From positions 1 to 64,000 of the forward strand of contig JBAKBP010010405.1 in the NCBI GenBank assembly GCA_037953745.1: a stretch of 64,000 nucleotides of DNA, written 5' to 3'. Numbering within the stretch: the first letter of the stretch is position 1; every line of letters starts with the position of its first letter. Below are positions 11,231 through 21,068 of the stretch, in pieces. The notes beneath the pieces are model-generated. The model ran no database searches and was not told where the DNA came from. It saw nothing but the letters and a program-made list of their open reading frames with translations. Made by a program: the position numbers and the translations under genes. Source of the DNA: Lithodes maja (lineage: Eukaryota > Arthropoda > Malacostraca > Decapoda > Lithodidae).

Positions 11231-11491
11231 GATTTGTAAACGTTTTATATACAATTTATTGTGTCTTTTTTCACTGATTTATATATTTCTATAGGTTCTA
11301 ATCATATGAATGTCACTTGGTATATACATATGTGTCACTTTCACATATTATTATGGTGGAATTGTATTTGTATCAATTTTCTCATAATACTTGACTGTTG
11401 TATTATAATAAATTGGTTTTCTTCCACTTTTTGCCTATATATAATTATAGTGTACATATTGTCATTTTATTTGGCAATTTCAGTATGATTA

Positions 11492-14392
11492 TTAGAACTC
11501 CAGCTTGGAGTGGTAATCAAAGAAGCACTCTACAGCACAGAGTGCCACCTTGCACGCCACACACTCCATGGTTGACTTTTTACCTGGGTTCGGCCTCACC
11601 CTGCTGTTGTAGCAGACATGGCACCGCTTCTGCTGTGTTCTTCCTGCTTGATTCTGAGGCAGGAAACCAAGCCTGTGCCTAAGCAAGTATGGACCAGACT
11701 GCAAGCGGTCGAGAACGGCGGGCCCAGCATGTGCCACTGCCCTCTGTGGCATAGCATACTTCTCCAGGAGCTCCGTCAACACCTGCTTTTGGAACCTCCG
11801 CAGGCTATTGAACTTCAGGGGTGGGTTCTCATTCCGAAGCCTGTATATATTGTAGGCATTCAGAACTGACATGTCCACCATATGCAGAAAGAACTTTTTG
11901 TACCATCTGCACGAGGTACGCAGGCAGTCAATGAAGCCTATCTGCATGTCGGACTTGTCCACCAGCCTCATGTTGATGTTGTAGTCCAGGACAGCATCGG
12001 GCTTGGTCACCCTGGCCTGGGTGCGGCGATCCACCTTGCCAGTCTCCACCATTTCCCCCTTGTGGATGGTGGTCAGGAGGTTGACCTTCCGTTGGTCATG
12101 CCAGTGGATAGCCAGAATGGGCCCCGACTTCTTCTTGAAGACATCACCTTTTTTTGTCTTAGGAGGGAAAGGTGGCATGCCCTTCCTTTTCCCTCGTACT
12201 GTGCCTACAGTCCCCGTCTTGCGCTCATGCAGGTACTGTGAGAGAGTGGGGGACGTGTAATAATTGTCCGTGTAGAGGACGTGATTCTTATGGAAGTAGC
12301 GGTCCATCATGGCTTGCACCACTGCTCTGCCAAAGCCAATGAGGGGGTCCACAAGCAAGTCCCCTTCCTTCCCACTGTAGACCAGGAAGTCCAGGACATA
12401 GCCAGTTTGGCAGTCGCACAGCACAAAGAATTTTATGCCAAAGCGATGTCTTTTTGAGGGGATGTACTGCCGGAAGCTGAGTTTTCCCCGGAACAGCACA
12501 AGAGACTCGTCAATGACGACCTTGCGGAAGGGCTTGAAGTAGGAGGTGAAGCGTTCTCGCATCATCTCATACAACGTCCTAATCTTCCACAGCTTGTCTG
12601 GGAGGTGGACGTCAAGGTTGGTGACAAGATGGAGCGCTGCGAGGATATCAAGGTACCGGTCGCGAGCCATATATTTCCCGAAGGCAGGGGTTGAAATCAG
12701 ATCATTGGTGATCCAATAGTCAGGCAACCTATGCTTCTTGACATGAGGCATTAGCATGGTGAGTGCCAGGAACACCATGAATTCTTTATGAGTCACTGGG
12801 GTCCACTTCCTCATGTGGCCCTTGGTCACCTTGCCCAAAAAGTGGACCTGGTATTGGTGCTGCTTATTTGTCTCTTTGACAACATAGTCTACCACCTCCT
12901 CATCAAAGAATGCCTCAAATAGTTCGTTTGGTGGAGCATTGGGGCCTGCAGGAAAATTGGGGGTAATGCCTGAACCCTCCAGTACCTCATCAAAAGCTGG
13001 CACATCAGGGTTGTATCCATCCCCATCAACTACGTCTTGCCACTGAAAAACGTAGAATGGGTCTTGTCTACGCTGACGAGGAGCTCCAGCTGGTGGCCCA
13101 GCACGCCCACGGCCAACTCTGGAGGAGCGCGCCCTAGGGCGGCGAGGGCGTCGGCCAGGGCGGCGGGCAGCAAGACGGGCAGCACGACGCCGGGCCAAGC
13201 GGGTGGGTCGAGGGTCGTCGATGTCCATATATTCATCGTCAGAGTGGTCATCTTGCCCTGACGCTGGACCTATGTAATCATGGCCAGAGTCTTCAGAGAG
13301 GTGCCCTTCATCATCAGTGTCCCCCACATAATCTGGCGGGGAACCAGTGATGCGTGGGCGGCGTGCGGGTGGGCGAGGTGGGGAAGGAGTGGCAGGTGAG
13401 GCTGTGTCCACCCGAGGTCCCGGGCTCCTTGCCCTGCGACGAGTGACAGAAAGCAATGATTCACTTTCACTAGGCCCAGGTATTGGTGATGCGAGGTCAA
13501 AGACTTCTGCAGGAAGACATGTTGAAGGCGGGAGAGGTGGGGAGGACCGTGGGGAAAGGTGCGGGGACAGTTGCGGGGACGTATGGCTGGGGCCGGCCGG
13601 GGTGGACGCCGCCGCGGGAGCCTCGAACAAAACTCTCTTACTTTTCTTAATTTTCTTAGTATATTTTCTACCTTTCCCCTTTTCGGCAACAGTATGTCTC
13701 CTGTCGGGGGACCTAGGAGGCAAATAGGCCGAAAGTGGGGGGTCCTCAACCCTTGGCAATGGTGGGGGTGGTGGGGAAGAATGCGGGGCATCCGGGGCAT
13801 CTTGGGTGGCGTGGGTAGATAAGGGAGACAATGGCGGTCGAGAAGGGTCACCATGCTGACCCTCACTCACAGCCTCATCCTCACCAAGTATTTTTGCTTG
13901 TTCCCTAGCTGCCGCGGCCGCCTTCTGAAGTATTTTTTGCTTATACATATGTAGCTTGAAAGGCGATTTACCTGGGGAAGGGCTTGGAGTCGTGTCACTT
14001 ATGCGGAATTTGGTGAGTGACCTTGAACTCTCCCACTCACTTACTCTCCCAAGTTCACTGTCTTTAGGTAAACCAGCTTCCTCAATCAATGGTACATCAC
14101 CTACATCACTCTCATCACTGTCAAATTCCCTCGCAAATCCCAGGAATTGCTCTTCTTTCTCACTCTGATGGCCATAATCACTCGACTTATAATTACTCGA
14201 GTCGTCACTGACTTCATCATCAACAATATACTTGGCATCAGCTCGCTCATAAAGTCTCAAAGTCGTCTCAATACCTCCGGGAGATAACACATTTAGGCGA
14301 TGGCGTCGGGGTAAGGCGCGACGAACTAGCAAGGGCGTCGTAGGAAGCACGATGTCGGACACGGCGGAATCACTATTTGGCGTACTGTCCAT
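11492..14392 (-). CDS. piggyBac transposase, intact, with long N-terminal extension
   Basis: Cut-and-paste transposase acting at TTAA sites. I start at the ATG at 14392 (MDSTPNSD, 966 aa); the longer frame opens with TTG inside the TIR. Residues 1 to about 450 are low-complexity: acidic/Ser patches, Pro-rich stretches, a KKIKKSKR basic patch, and an Arg-rich RRRAARLAARR block. The core follows. Catalytic residues: D628 (VVIDESL), D709 (LYTDNYYTS), D812 and D815 (LVDKSD), with spacing close to the moth transposase. The C terminus (about 920-966) is a Cys-rich zinc-binding domain beginning CHVC. Typical family members are about 550-600 aa, so the extension is unusual. No stops or frameshifts. 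Confidence 0.93.
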   Translation of the reverse strand: MDSTPNSDSAVSDIVLPTTPLLVRRALPRRHRLNVLSPGGIETTLRLYERADAKYIVDDEVSDDSSNYKSSDYGHQSEKEEQFLGFAREFDSDESDVGDVPLIEEAGLPKDSELGRVSEWESSRSLTKFRISDTTPSPSPGKSPFKLHMYKQKILQKAAAAAREQAKILGEDEAVSEGQHGDPSRPPLSPLSTHATQDAPDAPHSSPPPPPLPRVEDPPLSAYLPPRSPDRRHTVAEKGKGRKYTKKIKKSKRVLFEAPAAASTPAGPSHTSPQLSPHLSPRSSPPLPPSTCLPAEVFDLASPIPGPSESESLLSVTRRRARSPGPRVDTASPATPSPPRPPARRPRITGSPPDYVGDTDDEGHLSEDSGHDYIGPASGQDDHSDDEYMDIDDPRPTRLARRRAARLAARRPGRRPRRPRARSSRVGRGRAGPPAGAPRQRRQDPFYVFQWQDVVDGDGYNPDVPAFDEVLEGSGITPNFPAGPNAPPNELFEAFFDEEVVDYVVKETNKQHQYQVHFLGKVTKGHMRKWTPVTHKEFMVFLALTMLMPHVKKHRLPDYWITNDLISTPAFGKYMARDRYLDILAALHLVTNLDVHLPDKLWKIRTLYEMMRERFTSYFKPFRKVVIDESLVLFRGKLSFRQYIPSKRHRFGIKFFVLCDCQTGYVLDFLVYSGKEGDLLVDPLIGFGRAVVQAMMDRYFHKNHVLYTDNYYTSPTLSQYLHERKTGTVGTVRGKRKGMPPFPPKTKKGDVFKKKSGPILAIHWHDQRKVNLLTTIHKGEMVETGKVDRRTQARVTKPDAVLDYNINMRLVDKSDMQIGFIDCLRTSCRWYKKFFLHMVDMSVLNAYNIYRLRNENPPLKFNSLRRFQKQVLTELLEKYAMPQRAVAHAGPAVLDRLQSGPYLLRHRLGFLPQNQAGRTQQKRCHVCYNSRVRPNPGKKSTMECVACKVALCAVECFFDYHSKLEF

Positions 14393-14589
14393 GATGGCGT
14401 CGGGGTAGATACTGTTGTTGTGGCGTCGTTTACGCCGGGTGGCGCCACCTACCGTCCCATGATACCAAAATTTACGCGCGGCTTTCGAAAAGCAAGCATG
14501 AAAGCAAGGGGCGTACAAGAGCCCATCCGGGTTGCGCGGGCCGAGTTTGTTATGGGCGTTCAAGAGCTCATCCGGGTTGGAGGGGTTAA

Positions 14590-15285
14590 GTCAGCTGTTT
14601 TAGATTTACAAAAGAATGACCAATACTTGCATTACTGTATGTCTACAAATATTTTAATAATGTAAGCATGTTACCTTTCCTTTACGTATTTTTTTTTTGT
14701 ATTAAAGTGTCATTTACAAAATAGTGTCTTATCAAGCTTATTTTAGTTCCCTAATAGTTTATCATATTATACCTCTTTATATTCAACAACAACAACAACA
14801 ACTATGCGGTCAAAAAGGTCAGAAAAGAGTTGGGGGTGTCGAGGAAGAATGTTGGACGGAACGAGGGGTGCCGGAGTGCCAAGCTTTCCCTACCATCATC
14901 ATCAATAGTGCCTCTCTGGTCCCTGCTAAGAACAACAACTTGCGACAGCACCTTATATCCATCCTTTTATAAAACATATTTGGCTGACAGAGCAAAAATG
15001 TAGATACAAAATTACTTGATAGCCATTACAAAACAATTTATTAGCTTTTGTATCAGCAGCGAAATATACCAAACTAAACCATCCGTGAGTAAAATCAACA
15101 TCCCAGGATTGCAGCTTACAATACACCTTTTCTTAATCATCCAACTATTCTGACTGTCAGCATCACAAACACGATACTATGTTGCAAATACCCAATAGAA
15201 ATATTAAATGTAAACTAGCATGAATGGCATTGTCCCCGAGAGCCAGCAGTAACATATGGCCAATTTAGAAGCAAATCTTTCATCA
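14590..15285. other. Spacer with (CAA)n traces
   Basis: Flank of piggyBac. A (CAA)n run at 14785-14804 may be a worn retroposon tail. No coding feature supported. Confidence 0.4.
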
Positions 15286-15289
15286 ACCA

Positions 15290-15470
15290 TTTCAGGATGG
15301 GTGATATCCTTTAAATTTTATTCTGGCTACTATTAGACGATTATATTCAGTTTAAGAACCTCTAGCGATTAAAAGGCTACACACGATCTGAATTCATCTA
15401 AAGCCTATAGCTACCACAGATCCTAAAACTCAAATATATTGTATGTGATAGTAAAATAGTGCAGGTGGAA
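15290..15470. mobile_element. Decayed TTAA MITE fragment
   Basis: Contains the family words TTATTCTGGCTACTATTAGACG and a later inner arm, but both TTAA ends are gone. Confidence 0.5.
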
Positions 15471-15692
15471 CGCGAGGTGACAAAGTGCCGGCACCCTACC
15501 CTTCTGTCTTCACGCTCGTTCACGATTTTATAAATCCATGTATATATTGACAAGGCTGTGATTTGTAAGCTTAAATGATTGTGTCAGGCTCTGTCTTATT
15601 ACTGGAGTTTAGTGAAGATGTTCTTTAGGGACTTATTGTATTTCACAAATTATGACATTTGATTCATCATGTCGTTAATTTTCCAAGTCTAA

Positions 15693-16069
15693 AGCTCGGT
15701 TCACACATGCACGAATTAACGTCACGTCCGTCCCCGACCAAGAAAATAGGCAGGACGGCATCAATCTGGAGGCCCCATGTTCCGTTCCAACGTTCCAACC
15801 GTTCCAACGTTTTTTTGCCGCCGTTCTCATCCCGGTATATTCGTCATCTAGACACCGCCAGTCGTCGTCTAGACGCCGCCAGGCTGCGTCTAGACGACAA
15901 TTGCTCCCATGTGTGTCCCCTGGGTGTTCCCGACATAACAAGTTTTCTGGCAGTTGCCCCGACCCATACGGACCGTTTTATGCATGCATAAAAAGGACGC
16001 CGCCCAGGCACGGCGAATTAAGGGTCGGGGACGGACGGGACGTTAATTCGTGCATGAGTGAACCGAGCT
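15693..16069. mobile_element. Harbinger MITE (377 bp) with TAA target duplication
   Basis: TAA at 15690-15692 and 16070-16072. The terminal inverted repeats are about 47 bp with two mismatches; they begin AGCTCGGTTCACAC and include GTCCGTCCCCGACC. The interior has three copies of GTCTAGAC-type words (15845-15897). Its termini align with that of the autonomous Harbinger at 3429 (GGTTCACACATNCACG shared). Confidence 0.92.
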
Positions 16070-16088
16070 TAAGCATTTTAGATGCACA

Positions 16089-16345
16089 TTGATCCCCACG
16101 AATTTGTGGTGTATATCCGCTGCGTGTCTGCCTACTGTGACCTGCACCTATCCGGGAGATCTGGGACCTGAGAATCTTTTGCTGGAGACCCGTCATATTC
16201 CTTGGTCTCTGGGTCTTCTCCTGGGCATCCTAGATGTGTGTGAATTCTATATATTAATTATTATTTGTTATTTCTCTTCGGGCTCTGTCTCGAGTCGGCC
16301 ACCATCAGCTATGGGGTACATGACTGAGTATACAGTATACATACA
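16089..16345 (+). mobile_element. 3'-end fragment of the LINE family also at 30.0, 31.5 and 55.3 kb
   Basis: Reads in coding orientation GGGTCTTCTCCTGGGC, GCTCTGTCTCGAGTCGGCC, AGCTATGGGGTACATGACTGAGTATA and ends in an AT simple tail, the reverse complement of the copies at 31.5 and 55.3 kb. Confidence 0.65.
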
Positions 16346-16722
16346 ATATATTCAAATAGTTTTAACTTTACTGTTTCTTTCATCGCCGCCTTACCAAAGC
16401 TACATTTATATCTTCCAATAATTAAGTCATTTATATAATTTTATGCTTTAAACTTTTTGTTTATGTTGCGTTGTTTTGGCAATTTCTTAATGGCCCCGGC
16501 GAGAGCTGCTCCCCCAGAATCAAACGTTTTTAATGTAATTTAATTTATCCGTACCGGTAGTCATTTTCTTTACAGATTTATTATAACTAAATACAAAAAC
16601 ATGTATTGTATAAAATACGCATAATCATATCCGTCTGCATGCATTCTCGTATTTTGTTTTACTTTCAACACTAGTTTGTGCGACTAGGCTAGCCACCCTC
16701 CTAAGACCGGGTACTTATACAT

Positions 16723-16750
16723 ATACAGTATATATATATATATATATACC

Positions 16751-16792
<42 letters not shown>
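16723..16792. repeat. (TA)n microsatellite
   Basis: Interrupted TA tract with an ACCGG interruption. It abuts the SINE to its right. Confidence 0.9.
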
Positions 16793-16793
<1 letters not shown>

Positions 16794-16794
16794 A

Positions 16795-16915
16795 GAATAT
16801 ATCACAAATACACGTGAGCCACTAAATGTTTCTAATCTCTCAGTGGGGATCGAACCGTCGACCATCAGGACGATAGCCGACGCTTTAATCAATTACACCA
16901 CGGCAGTCTGAAAGA
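16795..16915 (-). mobile_element. tRNA-derived SINE, minus orientation
   Basis: The minus strand has a box-A-like TGGTGTAATTGATTAAAGCG and a box-B GGTTCGATCCC about 55 bp apart, as in Pol III tRNA promoters. It has no full tRNA acceptor stem and is followed by non-tRNA sequence ending in (TA)n. Confidence 0.6.
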
Positions 16916-16986
16916 CACTCAGCCTTCAATCCTATTTATGTTAGGGAGAAGGGAAACCCACTAGGCGAATATATTTCAATTCAAAC

Positions 16987-17560
16987 TTAGTTGTAGGATC
17001 CATATTTCCAGAATACCATACACGGATTTCTGAGTGTCCCGACGCAACTCGGGTCGAAATTGATTTCATTTAATTCTATCAATTTCCACAATTTTATCCC
17101 GATTTCCAAGATCGTTTCGGCAATATTGCTCTTTAGCGGTCGCGGTATTCCTAGATAAGAGCCGCAGTCGCATTGTAACCGCGGGGAGAGCCATATTGCA
17201 TATGATGGTAATGAAAGAGGGACGAAAGATTGCTGAGTGTAGCGTCCAGTCGTGACCGCAGGATGGAGGAGGAGGATGCTTTCCCTTGGGATCCACAATA
17301 CACTAGTGCCGTGGACACCACCACCACCACCATCACTCCTCCTACCAACACCCCCACCCCCACCTACACCACCACTACTTCCACCAACACCATCAACACC
17401 ACCAACTCTTGCTTCTCGATCGTTTGTGTGGTCGCCTCCCTTTTCTGGCTTGACCTGCGTTGTCCCCTGTCGTGTAAGTTCGGTGGAGGTCGTATACTCC
17501 CACTGCCTCATATGGACTCTACATGAGTATTGTCACTAATTATAAAACAGAATAAATCTA
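16987..17560. other. Unassigned region with (CAC)n-type simple repeats
   Basis: A 174-codon ATG-started frame lies on the minus strand (17511-16987), but its N-terminal third is Gly/Val-rich because of (ACC)n repeats at 17308-17400, and overlapping plus-strand frames are equally open. I do not recognise the protein. A real small exon cannot be excluded. Confidence 0.2.
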
Positions 17561-17728
17561 CGGCTGCAGATCCGACTTACCACTGAATAAATCTGAGGCT
17601 GAAGAACCGACGTAGCGACTTTCCTTGCAATTTTAGTGTACTGCTTTGTTGTGTACCCTAATTGATGAACCCCTTCGGTATAATGATGCCATATTTGTTT
17701 TATTCTGGCTAACACAAATCGATGTTAT

Positions 17729-17948
17729 TTAACCCATTCAGTACTGGTGACATCTTTTGCATTATATTCCGGCAACCATTAAAGCATTTTTGTAAGCTTA
17801 GGAGGAACCTATAACCATTAAACTGATACAAACTATCTCAATTAATCCTTTTAACTACCTCAGATCCTTCATAAACTGCACAAAATCATTAGAATATACT
17901 GTAGTTCGGAAACCAATGAAAAAGACGTCGCTGGTACAGAAAGTGTTA
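17729..17948. mobile_element. TTAA MITE, right TTAA mutated
   Basis: TTAA at 17729-17732 then CCCATTCAGTACTGGTGAC; right end GACGTCGCTGGTACAGAAAG followed by TGTTACA. Same family as 8556 and 41019. Confidence 0.75.
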
Positions 17949-18210
17949 CATTGGAAAACACTTCTCACAGTCAAGGAGTTTAAAACTACCTTTGTCAGTC
18001 CTCAAAACAAAAACATATTTTGCTTTCTTGGATTAGTGAAACACCAGACTATTTAAATAATTTCAGAAAAAGTGTTTAACTAGATACTATAGTATGAGTG
18101 TTACAAAGACGTGGCAAAGAGATTCGCTCAAAGTCTAGATGAGAACCAGCCAAACAGAGCCACCTGCAATGATGCAGGTGATGTTGGACTGACCGCCTCC
18201 TATCACCAGG

Positions 18211-18459
18211 GTACACTTGGATGCCATAGTCTCTAGCCCACTCATAAGAATTCGTGGACCCCTATGTTTTTATTTATGAAAGTATAACTATCTGAATTAA
18301 TTATTTACTTTTTATTAGATAGTATAAATAGGTTTGTAGTGATGCATATAACATTATATTAAAATATTCGTCTCCAGATATATATGCTTCCATATTAAAA
18401 AATAGGTGAAGTCCACGAATATTTATGAGTGGGACAGACACTATGGCATCCGAGTGTAC
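18211..18459. mobile_element. 249-bp MITE with long inverted repeats
   Basis: The left arm GTACACTTGGATGCCATAGT continues about 50 bp and is inverted at the right end ACTATGGCATCCGAGTGTAC. No coding capacity. A half copy lies at 3925-4051. Confidence 0.75.
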
Positions 18460-18944
18460 AAATAAGACATCCTCCCTAGCTCTTGATCATGCTCTTCACC
18501 CTTTCTTTTTATTTTGTCTAACAGTAGATGATTTTACTCAGTTCTTGGGGTATCAGTGAAAGTGCGAGTTGCATGTTTGTTCACTTGGTTCCCTGAAAAT
18601 AAATACCCATTAAGCGGTAAAATTAGCTTATGTTAGTCATATTGTACTGTACTATAGACACCGTATTAATAGGCTAAAATCTACGCTTAAAACAAAATCA
18701 TATGTCGTATTAACCAGAATATACTTGCTATACTTCCATCAATAACCAGATGCATCAGCTTGTCAGAGGGACTAGATGTTCGTTCGCTAAGACAATACAA
18801 CTCTCATTACAATTAATTGTATTGTCTTTAATTCAAATTATGACAACTGTTGTAAATCGGACAACCTAAATCGTGTAATTCTAATCTGGCCACATGTAAA
18901 ATGTTGGCGTTTTCAGTGTTTTGATTGATATAATATATATACCG

Positions 18945-19717
18945 GTATGTTTTTTTGTTTTTTTGTTTTTTTTTCCTATGTGATTGAGGAAGGCAAAAGG
19001 CAGAACTGCCTATAGCGAGTGCCTCCCCCATAGTTGAAAGAGTGACAGGGCCAAAATCAAGGGACGTTCGAGCCAAAATGCCTGGACACACTGACTTTGA
19101 AGCAATTTAAGTCATAGGAAGAGGGAAAGGCTGATTCTGGGAGAGAGTTCCAGAGCTCAGCTGTTGAGTAGAAGAAAGTTTGAGAGTAACGTTTCACTCT
19201 TGGATTGGAGAGTTGCACAGAGTAGGAGTGGGATTGAGTTGCAAGACGGGTACCACGTGCCCTACGTAAAGGAGGTGGTATACACTGGGAAAGCTCTGAG
19301 GAACACTGATTATTATAGTAGCGATAGAATAGCGAGAGAGATGCAACATTGCAGCGGAGAGAGAGAGATTGCAGAGAGTTGGTAAGTGGACGGGAGTTAA
19401 TGATACGAAAGGCCTTCCTTTCAACTTTGTCTAGGAGAGCGGTGTGAGAGGAACCTCCCCACACATGTGAACAATACTCAATACAAGGACGCACTATCCC
19501 CCTGTACAGAGCAAGAAGCTGTGCAGGGGAAAAGAACCCCCTAAGGCGGTTGAGCACACCCAGCTTCTGGGAGGCTGCCTTAGAAAGACTGGTAATATGG
19601 TCCTTCCAACTGAGAGCAGAAGAAAAGGAGACACCAAGAATATTGAGAGAAGATGAAGGATTGATTTTTGTATTGTTGAAGAATAAGGGATAGTCTGAAT
19701 ATATATATGGGATAGTC

Positions 19718-19718
<1 letters not shown>
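18945..19718 (-). pseudogene. Jockey-like LINE, 3' part (RT C-terminal region and tail)
   Basis: One minus-strand frame runs from about 19705 to a stop at 19057. It encodes the typical post-RT region: NILGVSFSSALSWKDH, then LYRGIVRPCIEYCSHVWGG, LDKVERKAFRIIN and AELWNSLPESAFP. The tail at 18945-18980 is A-rich with C interruptions on the minus strand. The catalytic RT half is missing because the copy is cut at a (TA)n array at 19719. Related 3' end at 6245-6372. Confidence 0.8.

Positions 19719-19787
<69 letters not shown>
19719..19787. repeat. (TA)n microsatellite
   Basis: Long TA array at the truncated 5' side of the LINE. Confidence 0.9.
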
Positions 19788-19791
<4 letters not shown>

Positions 19792-20174
19792 GGCAGAGAG
19801 ATGGCCCGGGAAACAAATAACTCCGCGATAATTCAGTGTTCTTATGTTGATCTTCTTCGTGCCATCTGGGTGCAAGGCTGACGTCATCGTTTTTACAGAC
19901 AATATCTTTAACACTTTCAGCATGATGACTCCATTTTCCATTTAATTGTGACTAACATTAGACGACTTCACTCAGACTCAGAGTGCCCCGTGATAGTCAT
20001 ACGAATAGTATATACTCAGGCACATGTATATCAGTTAATGTATGTATGTGCGTACGTACGTGTATATATGTATGTTCTGTATATGAATAAGTAAAATAAA
20101 CGTGTATATGTACTGTATATCACTTACTCTCATGGTTATTTTATGACAATTTGTATTCTGCACCTGCATCATTA

Positions 20175-20177
<3 letters not shown>

Positions 20178-20205
<28 letters not shown>
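20178..20205. repeat. poly(T) tract
   Basis: Homopolymer of about 28 T, perhaps the A tail of a minus-strand retroposon; no body recognised. Confidence 0.6.
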
Positions 20206-20765
20206 GTAAACTGAGCTTACCATCTTCATATCTGTACATCTCATGTTCATCCACTAAATTGTAAAATGTGTATTTTCAGCTCATGAGGCTGCCATTCCTT
20301 AATAAACCGTTTATTATTATTATTTTTATTATTAATGTCATAATAATAGTAGGAATAAATTGTTTCTGTTGAATGCCTGAATTGCTTCCAAAGAGTTATA
20401 TCAGTTATCAGAATAAATTGAAAAGAATAATATCACATGGAAGTGGACAAGACCTACATACTACGCCCAACTTATGCTGAACCGACCCTCTTCGTTTCAT
20501 CTGGGTACAAGGATGACAGCCTCTTCTTACTGATCATGCCCTGCAACTGATGCCTCCTCACAAGCGCTCAGAATAAAAATAACGGTGCTGTGAGTGACGT
20601 GTATCTTTATTTAGTTGTCAAGGCGTGTTCATGGTTAGGCTGGGGACAAGGAAAAGGGAATTGGTAGTCGCGAATTCCACATAATACATTGAATAAAATT
20701 CAACATTTGGTGTAATGGAATTTAATGCTAGGGTAACATTCACCTCTAAGGTATGTATGTATGTA

Positions 20766-21068
20766 TTTATTAGTGGCCCCTCCATCATTGACGAACATGC
20801 CTATTACATAAGGCATCCTCTTCAAACACTAATCCGCCGTAGTTTGAATCTACCGCGCAGAGCATTTAAAATCTGAGGAGCCTTCATCATGAGCGCACGC
20901 GACCTCACTCATGGCTTCAGTCATTATGAATTGGGTTCTCACTACGAAAAAACTTCGTAAAAAATAAAAAGAAAAAGAAAATAAGAATAACTATCCAATA
21001 AGCTTTCCATCATATCGTGGATGTACTTGTGTGGATCTTTGACCAGACGCTGATTCAGGCGTCATTCT
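20766..21068 (+). repeat. DIRS left inverted terminal repeat
   Basis: Inverted copy of 29701-30000 with only a few differences; begins TTTATTAGTGGCCCCTCC. Confidence 0.92.

Larger units (their letters stand above)
10301..14585 (-). mobile_element. Complete piggyBac transposon
   Basis: TTAA at 10297-10300 and at 14586-14589 is the target duplication. The left end reads CCCTCCAGCCCCGG and the inverted right end reads CCCCTCCAACCCGG, giving short imperfect TIRs. The 4.28-kb body holds one transposase gene on the minus strand, a 177-bp tandem array near the left end and a 45-bp-spaced direct repeat at the right end (from 14509 and from 14554). TTAA insertion is universal for the superfamily. Structure and coding capacity look complete. 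Confidence 0.92.

Noticed and set aside
11618..14168. Plus-strand frames of 70-126 codons
   Set aside because: Antisense shadows of the piggyBac transposase.
16987..17539. 174-codon ATG frame on minus and about 95-codon frames on plus
   Set aside because: Low-complexity (ACC)n-driven peptides, overlapping on both strands, no recognisable motif; kept only as an unassigned region.
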